Of a stretch of 64,000 nucleotides of DNA, positions 61,395 through 64,000 are shown one piece after another. The stretch is from assembly GCA_949316495.1 (NCBI GenBank), contig OX439012.1:30275927-30339926 (forward strand). Reading direction: 5' to 3'. The position numbers and the translations under genes are program-made. The DNA comes from Amphiduros pacificus. Taxonomy: Eukaryota; Annelida; Polychaeta; Phyllodocida; Hesionidae. Under the pieces are notes generated by a model that ran no database searches, was not told the DNA's origin, and saw only the letters and a list, made by a program, of their open reading frames with translations. Each line of letters opens with the position of its first letter. The stretch's first letter is position 1.

Positions 61395-62260
61395 ACATGG
61401 CTCAGTGGGTAAGACATCTGTCTCACATGCTAAAGGTCTGGGGTTCGATTCCCACCGGGAACAATAAATATTTTTTTATTCATGCTGAAACTGAAATCTT
61501 CATTTTGAAGTTTTATTTTCGCAACATGCACATCAGAACATATAGAATTGAAACATTTTTTTATTTTGATAGAAATTATAAAAAATAATGACGATACAAT
61601 AAACAAAGGTGAAATCTTCAAAGGTGAAATCTTCATGTTGGGGTCTTTTTAGAGCAGAATGAAAGTCAGAACACATAAAATGTGTTTTTCTTTTGTTTTT
61701 TCTTTTGATTTTTCTTTTGGCAAATGGAGAAAATACAAAAAAATAAAATAAAATGTCTTTATTAGCAAAGAAATGGAACAATTTCAATTTTCATACAATG
61801 CTGTGACTCCAAGTTTTCTACAGTACTGACAAAGGGTGATACATGGCTCAGTGGTTAAGATGTCTGTCTTCTATGCTAAAGGTCCAGGGTTCAAATCCTG
61901 GTTGGAAAAAGTATTATTTTCATGCTGAAGGTGAAATCTTAATATCTGTTTGAGTGATATGTACTTCAGGAAACATAAATTGATTTGTCTATTGCAAATG
62001 CAGAAGAATATAAAATAATAGAAATGATTTGATACCCCCCAAAAAATGAAATCTTTAAATTGGAGTTCTTATTGAGCAATTTGCATATCAGTAGAATATA
62101 ATTTTTATTATTTTATTTTGCAAACATAGACAATATTTGAGCAATATGCATGTCAGAACATATAGAATTGAATATGTTTTTTGCCAACATAGAAAATATA
62201 AAAAATAGTAGTTATATGCAGAAAACAAATATGAAATCTTCATATTCCAATTTTATTTCA
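61395..62260 (+). mobile_element. Second tRNA-headed SINE family, two heads and repeated bodies
   Basis: Heads at about 61398-61462 and 61852-61908 carry an A box (tggctcagtgggtaaga, tggctcagtggttaaga) and B box (ggggttcgattccc, agggttcaaatcctgg). Bodies share catgctgaa and gaaatcttcat, and the agaacatatagaattgaa phrase recurs at 61535 and 62155. The acceptor stems do not pair, so these are tRNA-derived repeats, not tRNA genes. Confidence 0.65.
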
Positions 62261-62985
62261 GTTTAGAAAAAAATGAATTATAACATGGATCCAATTTCAA
62301 GAATTTATCATAGACTTTAAACTTCGAGTAAGTTGATCAAGAGGCCAACCTTGAGCATCTCTGAATGAATCCAGTGCGATGCAATAGTTCCCAATGTTTC
62401 AGCATTATTATGTGTCTCACAGGTCTGATGATATGCTTTGACCTTTTCTCATGGCAGGATTGCTCACTCAACATTTCGCCTGGATCCACATTTAAAAACA
62501 AACATGGACTGTACCTATCTAAGGTGTTGTTACAATTCATCAACACTTAAAACATACCTGCAAACAATGCTCATTCTTAAATACATTCAATCAGATTGGT
62601 ATATTATATATTCCAAAACAATTTTCAAGATCTTCAAAATGTGTAGTTGTCAATATTTGACCATATCAGTCACTGACAGGATGGAAATCAACAGGTCACA
62701 TGTCACCTGTATGTGCATTTCTCTGTTGTCCAGTGAGATCAGCCAACAATGCATGTACTCATATGTGCAAAGATCACCTCTTGGAAATGTTGATACCTCT
62801 AAAATAGTTCTCTAATTTCACAGTTGTTTAAACACTACTAACAATATAGAATTAGAATTTCTATATTTGAAATAAATTCAAGTATTGCAATCATTATTTT
62901 AATTGTCAAATAAAACCACAATTTGAATAAGAAACATGTGTAGTAATAATGCTCAGATGTGTGTACAGTGATTTGCCCACTATTT
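62261..62985. other. Intergenic, one exon-like segment only
   Basis: A 66-nt segment at 62458-62523 with splice-like edges is described in the findings. Otherwise AT-rich. Confidence 0.35.
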
Positions 62986-62989
62986 TTTA

Positions 62990-63150
62990 CATGTGAAAGT
63001 GACTACACACCCCACTAATCTGAGTACTAATCTCAGTAAGCAAGTGTTCCCAGCAGGACGCCAGCTCATATTTTTAATCTCTAACTACGGTACCCTTACC
63101 TGAGACTTTCCTCTTTTTGTCAGGTATGTTGGCTTAAGGGAAAAACACGT
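62990..63150 (+). repeat. Dispersed repeat, copy 2
   Basis: Same element as 29505-29675, ending tttgtcaggtatgttggctt. Confidence 0.7.
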
Positions 63151-64000
63151 AATGATTTGTGTTAGTTGCTCTCATGGGACAGACATCTGTGAGCTTCCTG
63201 CTGAAAAGTGCCTGATTGTCGCAGGTCTGGGATGGAATAACATGCTCTACTCTGCCTGTGCAGACAGGCTCACTGTATATTCTGTATTAATGTGCTCCTT
63301 TTAGTAAACTGTGCACCTAAAAATTTACAGGCCATGTGACACGTAAAGTCATGTGACCTTTTAACTGGCAACCAAGGTCAAACTGCACATGACTTTTACG
63401 GTTCACATTTATTTGACAAATCAGTAACTCATTCATATTGTAAGATATGTGTTTAGTAACACATATTTAGTTTGAAACACGAACAAATGTATTTAGCAAG
63501 ATGTGTGTTTAGTAACATATGTAATTAGTTATTACACATGTATTTAGTAATACATTTTTTTAGTAATTTAGTAACACATACATTAAGGAACTCACATATT
63601 TAACCATTCTGAAAGTGTTCACAGGTAGCAATGTGTTTCACACCCACCACTTTCTATCCTCTATATGACCCACCTAAGGCACAGATCCATTGCTCTACTT
63701 ACTGTGACAGAACCAGACATCCACTCTTAAACTTTTACTTTTTATGATAATATTATAACCCAATTTTGTTTTTTTCCTAATCATAGTTAAATTCATTATA
63801 AACTCTGTCAATTGTTAAGGTTGCCTAATCAGGAGTTCTGGGTGGCTCACATGCCAGCGACCTTTTGGTCTTAATGAGTGTCTCCCAGATCCTTTTTGTA
63901 AAGGGGTCAAATAAATTGTTTCTGAGTTCTGAGTTCTGAGTTACTAGTGTTCATTTTGTTTTTGTCTGCATTTTCTTCATGAGATGTTTAAAGTTATATG
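63151..64000. other. Intergenic to window end, nothing recognised
   Basis: AT-rich, with runs of tagtaacaca-type sequence at 63430-63600 and three ttctgag repeats near 63920. No gene seen. Confidence 0.45.

Noticed and set aside
61398-61465. Candidate tRNA gene
   Set aside because: A and B boxes are present but the acceptor stem does not pair and a related head recurs at 61852, so it is a SINE.

Overview
This is an AT-rich, intron-rich animal nuclear sequence, most likely from a marine invertebrate such as a mollusc or another lophotrochozoan. The evidence is a near-vertebrate YEATS4 gene, a sigma-type GST exon, tRNA-derived SINEs, CR1/L2- and I-type LINEs, small inverted-repeat transposons and about twenty minisatellites. 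The exact species cannot be told from the sequence. Coding regions were found by reading splice junctions and checking that phases agree across every intron, because most exons are too short to stand out as long reading frames.

Layout. 1-7.4 kb: the last six exons of an unrecognised plus-strand gene, its first visible exon next to a small transposon, and inverted copies of a ~0.7-0.8 kb repeat around the early exons. 7.8-10 kb: a decayed I-type LINE with an RNase H tail. 10.9-11.0 kb: an orphan last exon of a sigma-class glutathione S-transferase with an internal stop. 11.2-11.6 kb: a Harbinger-like MITE. 13.4-16.7 kb, minus strand: a small gene for a 59-residue signal-peptide plus GPI-type-tail protein, with a TATA box. 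20.8-25.2 kb: two more LINE relics and tandem arrays. 25.7-29.3 kb, minus strand: a complete eight-exon SABATH-type (Methyltransf_7) methyltransferase of 382 residues. 30.2-31.9 kb: a 16-bp satellite. 33-37.3 kb: SINEs, inverted repeats and a TIR element. 37.8-44.1 kb, minus strand: a complete seven-exon YEATS4/GAS41 gene of 232 residues. 46.5-47.7 kb: a 31-bp satellite. 49.4-53.7 kb: a full-length CR1-like LINE with an intact 1170-codon frame, inserted in a 45-bp satellite. 54-64 kb: repeats and SINE fragments, with no gene I can support.

The most unusual signal is a pattern seen twice. In YEATS4 (exon 5) and in the unrecognised gene (its second visible exon), the last 41-49 bases of an exon plus its 5' splice site and 15-24 intron bases have been tandemly copied into the intron just downstream, making 56-bp and 73-bp minisatellites full of duplicate splice donors. 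The genes look functionally unrelated to each other: a chromatin reader (YEATS4), a small-molecule methyltransferase, a tiny surface peptide and one unknown protein.
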